Below are positions 34,480 through 41,465 of a stretch of DNA of 41,465 nucleotides, one piece after another; position 1 is the first letter of the stretch; every line of letters begins with the position of its first letter. The stretch is from positions 1 through 41,465 of the forward strand of contig DVKZ01000130.1 in assembly GCA_018715775.1 (NCBI GenBank), written 5' to 3'. The notes under the pieces were generated by a model. It had not been told where the DNA came from and searched no databases. It saw nothing but the letters and a program-made list of their open reading frames with translations. A program made the position numbers and the translations under genes. The stretch is from Candidatus Fimousia stercorigallinarum. Its GTDB lineage: Bacteria; Bacillota; Clostridia; Lachnospirales; Lachnospiraceae.

Positions 34480-35244
34480 ATGAATACAATACTTAAATTA
34501 GAACAGATTGAAAAATATTATGGAAGCAGGTCAAATCTTACAAAGGCACTGGATTCGATTTCCTTTGAAGTAGAAGAAGAGGAGTTTGTCGCGATCATGG
34601 GGGCATCCGGAAGCGGTAAGACAACTCTTTTAAACTGTATTTCCACAATTGACAAAGTAACAGCCGGGCATATTATCGTAGATGGAACGGATGTTACGAT
34701 GTTAAAGGGGAATGCATTGAATCGTTTTCGCAGAGAGCAGCTTGGTTTCATTTTTCAGGATTTTAATCTTCTGGATACACTCACAGCATATGAAAACATT
34801 GCTCTGGCATTGTCAATTCAGAATGTTCCGGTAAAAGAGATCCGCGAAAGAGTGCAGGGTGCGGCAAAGCAGCTTGGAATAGAAGAAGTGATGGATAAAT
34901 ATCCATATCAGATGTCAGGCGGACAAAAACAGCGTGTGGCATCGGCAAGAGCGATCGTTACAAATCCCAAATTGGTACTGGCTGACGAGCCGACCGGAGC
35001 CCTGGATTCGAAATCAGCAAAGATGCTGCTGGAAAGTTTTGCAAGTCTGAATTGTAATGGAGCAACGATCCTGATGGTAACGCATGATTCTTTTACTGCA
35101 AGTTACGCTTCAAGAGTTATCTTTATTAAAGACGGGAAATTGTTTCATGAGATCCGGCGCGGAGCAGATTCCAGGAAACAGTTTTTTGATAAGATCATTG
35201 ACGTAGTTACCTTGTTAGGAGGTGATGTCAGTGATGCTCTTTAA
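34480..35244 (+). CDS. ABC transporter ATPase (BceA-like)
   Basis: A 254-residue ATP-binding subunit. Walker A is GASGSGKTT (41-49), the signature QMSGGQKQRV, Walker B LVLADEPTGALD and the switch His in MVTHD. It belongs to the MacB/LolD-like type-7 group used in peptide-antibiotic resistance and pairs with the next gene. A separate regulated promoter with a BceR box precedes it. The gene overlaps the permease start by about 11 bp. Confidence 0.94.
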   Translation: MNTILKLEQIEKYYGSRSNLTKALDSISFEVEEEEFVAIMGASGSGKTTLLNCISTIDKVTAGHIIVDGTDVTMLKGNALNRFRREQLGFIFQDFNLLDTLTAYENIALALSIQNVPVKEIRERVQGAAKQLGIEEVMDKYPYQMSGGQKQRVASARAIVTNPKLVLADEPTGALDSKSAKMLLESFASLNCNGATILMVTHDSFTASYASRVIFIKDGKLFHEIRRGADSRKQFFDKIIDVVTLLGGDVSDAL

Positions 35245-37279
35245 ATTGTCATGGAATAATATCAGAAAAAGCTTAAAAGATTACAGTATTTACTTTTTTA
35301 CATTAATTGTCGGAGTAGCGGTTTTTTATGTATTTAATGCGATTCATTCGCAGACCGTTATGATGAATATTACGAAAAATATGCATGAGATCATCGAGCT
35401 TATGGTACAGTTCCTTTCCGGAGTCAGTGTGTTTGTCGCGGTGATCATGGGATTTTTGATCATTTATGCAACAAGATTTCTGATTAAAAGAAGAAACCGC
35501 GAGTTTGGTTTATATATGCTGCTTGGCATGAGTAAAAGGCAGATCTCCATGATCTTATTCGGCGAGACATTCCTGATCGGGCTGATCTCTTTGGGAATCG
35601 GACTTTCGATCGGTGTCTTTCTGTCACAGTTTATGAGCATTTTAGTCTCTCACCTGTTTGAGGCGGATATGGAAAAGTTTCGATTTGTATTTTCGCAGGA
35701 AGCATGTTGGAAGACGATCCTCTGTTTTTGTATCATGTATCTGATCGTTATCATCTTTAATACGATCATGGTCAGCAAATATCAGCTGATCGACCTGATA
35801 CAGTCTTCAAAACGGTCTGAAAAAGTGCGGATGAAAAATCCATGGATCTGTACGGCAGTCTTTTTCATTTCCGCCGGTCTGCTCGGCTATGCGTACTGGT
35901 GTGTGACGAGCCATGCTTCCGGAATACAGTCATCGGTTGATTTTTATATACCGGTCGTATTAGGTGCAGCCTCTACTTTTTTCATCTTCTGGTCCTTATC
36001 GGGATTAGTGCTCCGGATCATGATGTCGATCAGGGGAATTTACTATCGAGGATTAAATGCATTTATTCTCCGCCAGTTTGCAAGCAAGATTAATACGATG
36101 GTCGTCTCGATGACGATCATTTGTCTGATGCTTTTTGTGACGATCTGTGTCTTGTCCAGTGCTCTGACGATGAATCATTCGTTAAACAGCAATGTCAATC
36201 AGCTGGCGCCGGCTGATATACAGCTTGCAAAACACCGGAATCTGGATGATAGCTGGCTGGAGCAAGGATTAACAGAAGAAGAAATCGAAAATTCCAGGAT
36301 CGGGCTGATCGAAGAATTTCAAAAAGACGGATTTCATATCGATAAATACCTCGGTGATTATGTGGCATATCGCATTTATGCAACAGACGATCTGACATTG
36401 GGGGATACTCTCGGCCCGGATGTAGACGATCCGCAGGGGAATATGGCTTTTTTACAAAAAGACAGGGCGGAAGAGATTATGAAGATCAGCGATTATAACC
36501 GCGTGGCAGCCTTGTATGGAAATCGGACATATTCTTTGCAGGAAAATGAATACATGATCATTGCTGATTTTCCATCAGCGATCGATCTGCGTGATCAGGC
36601 GCTGAGCAGCAATCGGAAGATTCAGGTATTCGGACATACACTGACACCAAAATATGATGCCTGCCAGGAAGGTTTTACGGAAATGCAGTCGAATCATGTC
36701 AATGCAGGCATTATTCTTGTACCGGATGATGTAGTAGATGAAGATTATATCGAGTACGATCATATTGTCGGAAATTATATGAGCAGTGACAAGGAACAGG
36801 CAGAAGAAACCTTTAAAAAAGAGGTGAGAGAAAAGACGGGGACCCGCGGTTATATTATGACGAGCCGTCTGGAGATTATGGAAAACAGCGTCGGTCTCGG
36901 GGCGATGGTCGTCTTTATCGGAATGTATCTGGGAATTATCTTTTTGATATCCTGTGCCGCGATCCTGGCTTTAAAAGAGCTGTCAGAAAGTGCAGATAAT
37001 ATCGAGCGGTACGACATGTTGAGAAAGATCGGCACCGATGAATCAATGATCTTGGGCGCGCTGTTCAAACAGATTGGGATTTTCTTTTTATTTCCTCTTT
37101 CTCTGGCATGCATCCATTCGTATTTCGGAATTCAATTTTGTAATTACCTGTTGGAGACGCTTGGAAATGAAAAAATCCTGCAGTCGATCCTGGAGACAGC
37201 CGGAATCATCGTATTGGTCTATGGCGGATATTTTCTGATTACGTACCTGTGCAGTAAAAACATGATTCAAAAGAAATAG
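35234..37279 (+). CDS. FtsX-type ABC permease (BceB-like)
   Basis: A 681-residue membrane protein with about ten helices and a large extracellular domain (about residues 312-555) between helices 7 and 8, the BceB hallmark. FtsX-like segments include RNREFGLYMLLGMSKRQI and YDMLRKIGTDESMI. BceAB pairs sense cell-wall-active peptides such as bacitracin or lantibiotics and free the lipid II cycle target, signalling to the BceS kinase. The start MLFKLSWNNIRKS is typical. AGGAGG (35217-35222) is 11 bases from ATG 35234 and eight from GTG 35231, so the exact start is open. The specific drug cannot be deduced. Confidence 0.93.
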   Translation: MLFKLSWNNIRKSLKDYSIYFFTLIVGVAVFYVFNAIHSQTVMMNITKNMHEIIELMVQFLSGVSVFVAVIMGFLIIYATRFLIKRRNREFGLYMLLGMSKRQISMILFGETFLIGLISLGIGLSIGVFLSQFMSILVSHLFEADMEKFRFVFSQEACWKTILCFCIMYLIVIIFNTIMVSKYQLIDLIQSSKRSEKVRMKNPWICTAVFFISAGLLGYAYWCVTSHASGIQSSVDFYIPVVLGAASTFFIFWSLSGLVLRIMMSIRGIYYRGLNAFILRQFASKINTMVVSMTIICLMLFVTICVLSSALTMNHSLNSNVNQLAPADIQLAKHRNLDDSWLEQGLTEEEIENSRIGLIEEFQKDGFHIDKYLGDYVAYRIYATDDLTLGDTLGPDVDDPQGNMAFLQKDRAEEIMKISDYNRVAALYGNRTYSLQENEYMIIADFPSAIDLRDQALSSNRKIQVFGHTLTPKYDACQEGFTEMQSNHVNAGIILVPDDVVDEDYIEYDHIVGNYMSSDKEQAEETFKKEVREKTGTRGYIMTSRLEIMENSVGLGAMVVFIGMYLGIIFLISCAAILALKELSESADNIERYDMLRKIGTDESMILGALFKQIGIFFLFPLSLACIHSYFGIQFCNYLLETLGNEKILQSILETAGIIVLVYGGYFLITYLCSKNMIQKK

Positions 37280-37300
37280 CGGATAAGAGGAGATGGGATG

Positions 37301-38122
37301 ATGGAAATCAACAAAGTACATGCTGTTTATTTCAGCGCAACCGGAAATACAAAGCGATTGACAGAAGAGATTGCCGGAGGCATTGCATCAAAGTTTGGTG
37401 TTGCTTATGAGGTGTATGATTTTACACGACCGGCAGACCGGGGAGAGCAAAAACAGTTTTACGAACAGGAACTGGTAGTATTCGGTACGCCGGTTTACGC
37501 GGGAAGAGTTCCGAATAAAGTCTTGCCGATGGTACAGTCTTTGTTTGAAGGCAGCGGTGCTTTGGCAATTCCCATTGTCACATTTGGAAATCGGAGCTTT
37601 GACAACGGATTGATAGAGCTGCGCAATGAACTGGAAAAACATGGATTCCATACGATCGCCGGAGCTGCATTTGCAGCGGAGCATGCGTTTTCTCATAAGC
37701 TGGCGGCTGGCCGGCCGGATGAAAAAGACTGGAAAGAAGTGCAGCAATTTATAGAAAAAACAGCGGATAAAATTGACCGGATGACAGAAATCCCGAAGCG
37801 AATATCCGTAAAGGGAGAAGAACCGATACCGGATTACTACCGTCCGCTGGGAATAGACGGGAAACCGGCTGTTTTTCTGAAAGCAAAGCCGAAGACGGCA
37901 GATGGATGCACCGGCTGTAAAACCTGTGTATCCGTCTGTCCAATGGGATCGATTGACCCGGATGATCCGACAAAAGTACATGGGATCTGCATCAAATGTC
38001 ATGCCTGTATCAAAGAGTGTCCGGCGGGTGTAAAATATTTTGATGATGAGGCATTTTTATCCCATGTGCAGATGCTGGAGCAGACATATCGAAGAAGAGC
38101 CGAAAATGAGTTTTTTTTATAA
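37301..38122 (+). CDS. EFR1-family ferrodoxin (flavodoxin-like domain plus 2[4Fe-4S])
   Basis: A 273-residue redox protein. Residues about 1-160 are flavodoxin-like, with the FMN phosphate loop YFSATGNTKRL and VFGTPVYAGRVPNKV. The C-terminal ~60 residues bind two [4Fe-4S] clusters through CTGCKTCVSVCP and CIKCHACIKECP. EFR1 proteins are electron carriers of anaerobes with unknown partners. AGGAG precedes both ATG 37298 and 37301. It starts 21 bp after the BceB-like gene without a promoter or terminator between, so it seems part of the same stress operon. A terminator follows. Confidence 0.92.
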   Translation: MEINKVHAVYFSATGNTKRLTEEIAGGIASKFGVAYEVYDFTRPADRGEQKQFYEQELVVFGTPVYAGRVPNKVLPMVQSLFEGSGALAIPIVTFGNRSFDNGLIELRNELEKHGFHTIAGAAFAAEHAFSHKLAAGRPDEKDWKEVQQFIEKTADKIDRMTEIPKRISVKGEEPIPDYYRPLGIDGKPAVFLKAKPKTADGCTGCKTCVSVCPMGSIDPDDPTKVHGICIKCHACIKECPAGVKYFDDEAFLSHVQMLEQTYRRRAENEFFL

Positions 38123-38143
38123 ATGAATCATAAAATTTTGTCA

Positions 38144-38181
38144 GGGGCGTCGCACTAAGTGATTAGTACGGCGCCCCTTTT
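38144..38181 (+). terminator. Intrinsic terminator of the Bce/EFR1 operon
   Basis: GGGGCGTCGCACTAA and TTAGTACGGCGCCCC pair around GTGA with two internal mismatches, followed by TTTTCT. Confidence 0.85.
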
Positions 38182-38308
38182 CTCTGAAAATATAAATGGG
38201 AAAAAATTTTTTAAAAAAATAAAAAAAATATGTCACAGATACGAGGCATAATACGTTATTTATGCGAGGGGAAAAGGTGGTCGAGAGAAAATGGTAAAGG
38301 AGAGAGCT

Positions 38309-39256
38309 ATGAAACGAGTATCGATAAAAAAAGGAATAAGGGATATTCTCACTTATAAAGACGATTATATCTGTCATTATGATAAAACCATTCAAAAAGT
38401 GGACCGAAAGACCGGTACAGTGAAAGGGATCATAAAAAGAAGATCGGGTTATTATATTTCTATCTTGTGTACGGAAAGAGGTTATCTGGCGGCATTGTCT
38501 CTTTACGGGGATTGTGTTGATATTTTTAATATATCCACAATGCGTCTGGTCCATTCGTTCAAAAGGAAAGGGAAAAACAAACTGACAAGAGAGGAATCTG
38601 TTTTCTGCTATCATCCTGCAGAAAACAGCATATATTGCTGTTTGAGTAATGAGGATAGCCGTAAGGAGTCTGATATATGGATATATTATATATCAAAAAT
38701 CTCCCTGGATGATATGACAGAAGAGCTATTGATCAGCATCTCGAACTGCTGTACATATGAAGCGATCTATCATCCGTGGAAAGAGGATGTGCTTCTTCAC
38801 TATAAAGTCTTTCATGATGATGATTCCGGGACGGGTATTCATAAAGGGATGTGGATGAAACATCCGGAAGAGGAGATCTTTCTGAAAGATTCTAAGGAAG
38901 ATGAGATCGATATAGAAAGGGTCTGGTTTACAGAGGATGGCAGCAGGATCACATATACACATGGTCCATGGTATAAAGCACTTCAGTTTCCGGGACAGAA
39001 AGAATGGGTCCGAGATATTACAGATGCGGCGATCTCCGATGATCATAAATGGTTCGCATATATAAAGGAAGAAAGGATCTATTTGTATTCCTTAGAAGAG
39101 AGTAGGGTAGAACAGGAGATAGAGATCGAACGGGTATATAAGGGGTATTTCTTTGAACCCAGATTTTATAAGATACGATTTTTAGGGAATGATCATTTGT
39201 ACTGCCATTATTATAACTATGTGCTGTTTCTGTGCTTGTATGAGATAGATAGATGA
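38309..39256 (+). CDS. Unknown protein, possible beta-propeller
   Basis: A 315-residue protein I do not recognise. It has no signal peptide or membrane helix. Strand-turn patterns recur, for example DDYICHYDKTIQKVDRKTG, YLAALSLYGDCVDIFN, NSIYCCLSNEDSRKESDIWIYYI and WFAYIKEERIYLYSLEE, reminiscent of WD40/TolB-like propeller blades. It is rich in tyrosine and charged residues, with several cysteine pairs (CC). ATG 38309 has AAAGGAGAG just upstream; ATG 38291 is weaker. The last codons overlap the next frame (ATGA). As it precedes an RHS remnant and small membrane proteins, it may be an immunity or accessory gene of a toxin cassette, but this is only context. Confidence 0.7.
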   Translation: MKRVSIKKGIRDILTYKDDYICHYDKTIQKVDRKTGTVKGIIKRRSGYYISILCTERGYLAALSLYGDCVDIFNISTMRLVHSFKRKGKNKLTREESVFCYHPAENSIYCCLSNEDSRKESDIWIYYISKISLDDMTEELLISISNCCTYEAIYHPWKEDVLLHYKVFHDDDSGTGIHKGMWMKHPEEEIFLKDSKEDEIDIERVWFTEDGSRITYTHGPWYKALQFPGQKEWVRDITDAAISDDHKWFAYIKEERIYLYSLEESRVEQEIEIERVYKGYFFEPRFYKIRFLGNDHLYCHYYNYVLFLCLYEIDR

Positions 39257-39471
39257 GTTCTCTATATCTTTATCATTCGGGTTTTGTTACAGATGCCGGG
39301 AACATGAGCAGAGATTCGGATATGTCAGCTGATGCTGACCCGAATCTTGCGCCAGGACCTGTTAAGGGTCCTGGATTTGACGCATGTGGCAATGAGACCG
39401 GGGTGGCTGATTCCGTGACAGGCACGGTAGATGCAAGTGCCTATGATCCTTACGGAAAATTTTGTATATGA
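39253..39471 (+). pseudogene. RHS-repeat protein remnant
   Basis: A 72-codon frame whose last ~30 residues, GFDACGNETGVADSVTGTV followed by DASAYDPYGKFCI, match the tail of the RHS/YD-repeat core (consensus ...D..GN.TG..D..G.....YDPYG). In intact RHS proteins this precedes a variable C-terminal toxin domain; here a stop follows at once. The first half (MSSLYLYHSGFVTDAGN...) looks like unrelated read-through. Only a scrap of a polymorphic toxin gene is left; the main body is absent upstream. Confidence 0.6.
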
Positions 39472-39490
39472 AGGTCAGGAGATACATAGG

Positions 39491-39763
39491 ATGGAATTAT
39501 TGTTTCAAATATTTATAGTAGGAATCAAAGTAGCCGTAGTGCTTTTGTTAGTAGGGGATATAAAATTTAGAGATATTTTTCAAATCCATAATCAGTTAAA
39601 ATTCTGGATATTTGTAGCAGCTTTGTACTGTCTAGGTGTTTTTGTAGATAAAAATATTATTCCGCATACGAATTTTTCTAAATCGGAATTCTGGGATATT
39701 TGTCTGATAATTGTGATAATAGTTGCAATTTTATCAACGATTTTTGGAATGAAGAAGAGATAA
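39491..39763 (+). CDS. Small membrane protein, unknown
   Basis: A 90-residue protein with three hydrophobic segments (about 3-22, 36-54 and 69-86) and a KKR tail. No family was recognised. ATG 39491 has AGGAGA (from about 39477) upstream. It lies directly after the RHS remnant, the place where immunity genes to RHS toxins usually sit; small three-helix proteins are common among such immunities. Function not established. Confidence 0.65.
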   Translation: MELLFQIFIVGIKVAVVLLLVGDIKFRDIFQIHNQLKFWIFVAALYCLGVFVDKNIIPHTNFSKSEFWDICLIIVIIVAILSTIFGMKKR

Positions 39764-39818
39764 GAAAAAAATAATACAATGGATTGAAAAAAATTTAATG
39801 AAAATGAGGTTACATAGT

Positions 39819-40232
39819 ATGAAAAAGATTATGTTATATCTTGAAATAGCGGCAGCATTTGTGCTGATGTTTACTGCTGCTTTTTTATATCTAATAACAA
39901 CAGATTCATCCGGAAGGGATCTGTTGATCAATCTTCATGAAGGCTATATGATAGAATCGACCAATAGTGAAGAGCAATCTTTGGTTCGATGGACAAAGGA
40001 ACGTGAGGAAAATAATAGCCTGGAACCAGTAGCTGTAATTTTAGAAGGCAGATTTACCCAATATTATGCAGACGAGGACTTTATTGCTATTTATAATGAA
40101 AGAGGGAAGACTTATTACTGCATTGACAGAGAAGAGGAAACCGTTATCTTTGAGCATTCTGACGAAAAGAAACTTGACGATTTTTTGCAGGGAAAATATG
40201 GAGAACATAATCTCTATTGGGAGGAATTGTGA
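39819..40232 (+). CDS. Membrane-anchored small protein, unknown
   Basis: A 137-residue protein with one N-terminal helix (LEIAAAFVLMFTAAFLYLI, about 7-25) and a soluble acidic outer domain of about 110 residues (LEPVAVILEGRFTQYY, DFIAIYNERGKTYYCID). No family was recognised. ATG 39819 is preferred; ATG 39798 would add seven residues. The stop overlaps the next start (TGATG), so the two are coupled. Likely exported and tethered; an immunity role is a guess from context. Confidence 0.65.
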   Translation: MKKIMLYLEIAAAFVLMFTAAFLYLITTDSSGRDLLINLHEGYMIESTNSEEQSLVRWTKEREENNSLEPVAVILEGRFTQYYADEDFIAIYNERGKTYYCIDREEETVIFEHSDEKKLDDFLQGKYGEHNLYWEEL

Positions 40233-40930
40233 TGGGAAAACAGCAGTCAGTACGAAAAATAATAGTGGATATCATTCTGATACTTTTTATCCCTGTTTTT
40301 TATCTTTATATAGCGCAGCAATATAACCGCTATACGGCAGAGCAAATTTCTATTTTTATGGAAATTTCGTTTCTCCTGATAATTGGCTGCCTGTTTTGGG
40401 GAAAAACAGAGAAAAGAAACCATATTTTGAAATTTGTAATGATTATGATTTTATTGGGACTTGTTTCCTGTTATCAATTCGATCAAAGATTGTGGATACT
40501 CTGTACCATTAATGTTTTTTGTTCTTTGTGTATTATTGTTTTAGTGAAAAGAAGTGTAACAAAGGGGGAGAAAAAGCGGATATTTGCACGGGTACTGTTC
40601 AGTCTGGGAATCTGTTCTCTTTTGTTTAGTGGGAATTGCCGTGCACTTTTTGAAAAAAGCATACAGGATTTCGACAGCATTTATGAAATGGAGGCCATCG
40701 ATTCGCCGGACCAGCATTACACAGCAGTTTCCTGCATGTATGATAATGAAGAAACAGAGAGATATACCGTGTTTGTCAAGGTGTTGGAAAAGAATACAGA
40801 GAAAGAAAAGAATGTGTATCTGACAACACAGGATCATTTGAATGTCCAGATGAAGTGGAGTTCAGATAAAACGATCCTGATAAATGGCATAACATTGGAT
40901 GTTGAAAAAGATATCCTGGATGAAAGATAG
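40232..40930 (+). CDS. Membrane protein with DUF5412-like C-terminus
   Basis: A 232-residue protein with about four to five helices in the first 140 residues (near 10-30, 37-53, 64-80, 85-102 and 115-132). An extracellular C-terminal part follows, beginning AIDSPDQHYTAV and ending MKWSSDKTILINGITLDV, a pattern seen in DUF5412-type proteins. GGGAGG lies seven bases before ATG 40232, and translation is coupled to the gene before. Role unknown; genomic setting beside RHS debris. Confidence 0.7.
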   Translation: MGKQQSVRKIIVDIILILFIPVFYLYIAQQYNRYTAEQISIFMEISFLLIIGCLFWGKTEKRNHILKFVMIMILLGLVSCYQFDQRLWILCTINVFCSLCIIVLVKRSVTKGEKKRIFARVLFSLGICSLLFSGNCRALFEKSIQDFDSIYEMEAIDSPDQHYTAVSCMYDNEETERYTVFVKVLEKNTEKEKNVYLTTQDHLNVQMKWSSDKTILINGITLDVEKDILDER

Positions 40931-41207
40931 AGATGTACGAATGAAGCAGATAGACAATCTCTGGACTGAAAAATCATACCAGGTGAGATAGCAGAAGAAT
41001 AAAGAGGATTCCGGCGGTAGTGTGCGGATGAAATGAAACAAAGGGGAATTGAATCATTTTCTATTTATGAAGCTGTTGAAGCAGTGAAGGGAAGATTAGT
41101 GACAGATTATTAGATAATATGAAGTGTCCCCACATTTGTAGTAACGTGGATTTAACTGTATACTAAAGTTTGTCAACAACAATGGTAACAGGGATTATCG
41201 CATACAA
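40931..41207 (+). other. Intergenic debris, short fragment of a possible toxin C-terminus
   Basis: Mostly noncoding. A 26-codon frame at 41033-41113 (MKQRGIESFSIYEAVEAVKG...) vaguely recalls the R-G-I....A.. tail of DUF4258-type RHS toxins, but it is too short to call. Around 41120-41200 nothing recognised was found. The promoter of the edge gene should lie near 41140-41190. Confidence 0.3.
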
Positions 41208-41221
41208 AAGGAGACAATGAA

Positions 41222-41465
41222 ATGAAGATTATAACAGAGTTTACATTCGGATTTCGAGAAGACAGAACGAAAAAAATTGAAAATGATATAGCTAAAGAAT
41301 TGTATGCATGGAGAAGAAAGATTAAAAAATATAAAACCGGTAAAAAAATGATTTCAGAAGATCTTTATAAAATGGATCAATCTGAAATATTGTATGATAG
41401 CATTGTTAAATTTGCAAATGCGTTTCCCGAAGAAATAGAAATTAATGAGTGGGGAGAAACAGTGA
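41222..41465 (+). CDS. Partial unknown protein at right edge
   Basis: ATG 41222 has AAGGAGA (41208-41214) upstream. The frame stays open for 81 codons to the window end, so the gene is cut. The N-terminus MKIITEFTFGFREDRTKK is followed by charged helices (KELYAWRRKIKKYKTGKK, FANAFPEEIEINEW). No family was recognised. The good ribosome site and codon pattern support a real gene. Confidence 0.6.
   Translation, partial: MKIITEFTFGFREDRTKKIENDIAKELYAWRRKIKKYKTGKKMISEDLYKMDQSEILYDSIVKFANAFPEEIEINEWGETV

Noticed and set aside
15290..41150. Shared GTGTCCCCA word at 15293 and 41123 as insertion sequence ends
   Set aside because: The similarity covers about nine to ten bases, with no inverted partner, target duplication or transposase.

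Overview
The window looks like a low-GC Firmicute chromosome segment, most likely a gut Lachnospiraceae (Clostridium cluster XIVa; Blautia or Ruminococcus gnavus-like). The evidence is A/T-rich intergenic DNA, strong AGGAGG ribosome sites, many intrinsic terminators, cytosolic GH36 alpha-galactosidases under AraC regulators, a CUT1 sugar transporter without its own ATPase, OFA, AzlCD and BceRSAB modules, and an EFR1 ferrodoxin. The genus call is inference. No tRNA, rRNA, CRISPR array or intact transposase was seen.

Left end (1-4.5 kb): decaying accessory DNA. It holds the C-terminal two thirds of a DUF3427 helicase (SauUSI-like, modification-dependent restriction), an intact MutT-type NUDIX gene, an ACT-domain gene broken by a one-base deletion, and an aldo/keto reductase with a TGA at codon 24. 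4.5-7.3 kb: a GHKL kinase/LytTR regulator pair and a small unknown gene whose upstream DNA carries two direct repeats 21 bp apart, as expected for a LytTR site. 7.4-11.4 kb: a type-B carboxylesterase, a DUF362 protein and a convergent OFA-family MFS transporter.

11.6-25.3 kb: the alpha-galactoside region. It holds AraC regulator 1, GH36 enzyme 1, AraC regulator 2 and a CUT1 ABC transporter (lipoprotein plus two permeases). A second GH36 enzyme lies further on, past a broken FtsH paralogue that has lost its HExxH site, a TetR gene and a MerR gene. The promoters of GH36 enzyme 1 and AraC regulator 2 share the same operator: two TTAACAT-like half-sites 21 bp apart, at the same distance from a TATAAT box. 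Between them lie a 202-bp remnant of a group IIC intron, sitting directly behind a terminator, and an array of seven degenerate repeats with a 54-bp period.

25.4-38.1 kb: housekeeping and accessory genes. These are GtrA, a second aldo/keto reductase, AzlCD, an esterase and an HD phosphohydrolase, then a minus-strand SorC regulator and SorE-like dehydrogenase. They are followed by an apparent operon of superoxide dismutase, a BceRS two-component system, a BceAB peptide-resistance transporter (preceded by an exact TTACA-N4-TGTAA box) and an EFR1 ferrodoxin.

Right end (38.3-41.5 kb): unrecognised genes around an RHS-repeat remnant. They include a possible beta-propeller protein, three small membrane or anchored proteins and a partial gene at the edge. 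This looks like a worn polymorphic-toxin/immunity cassette.
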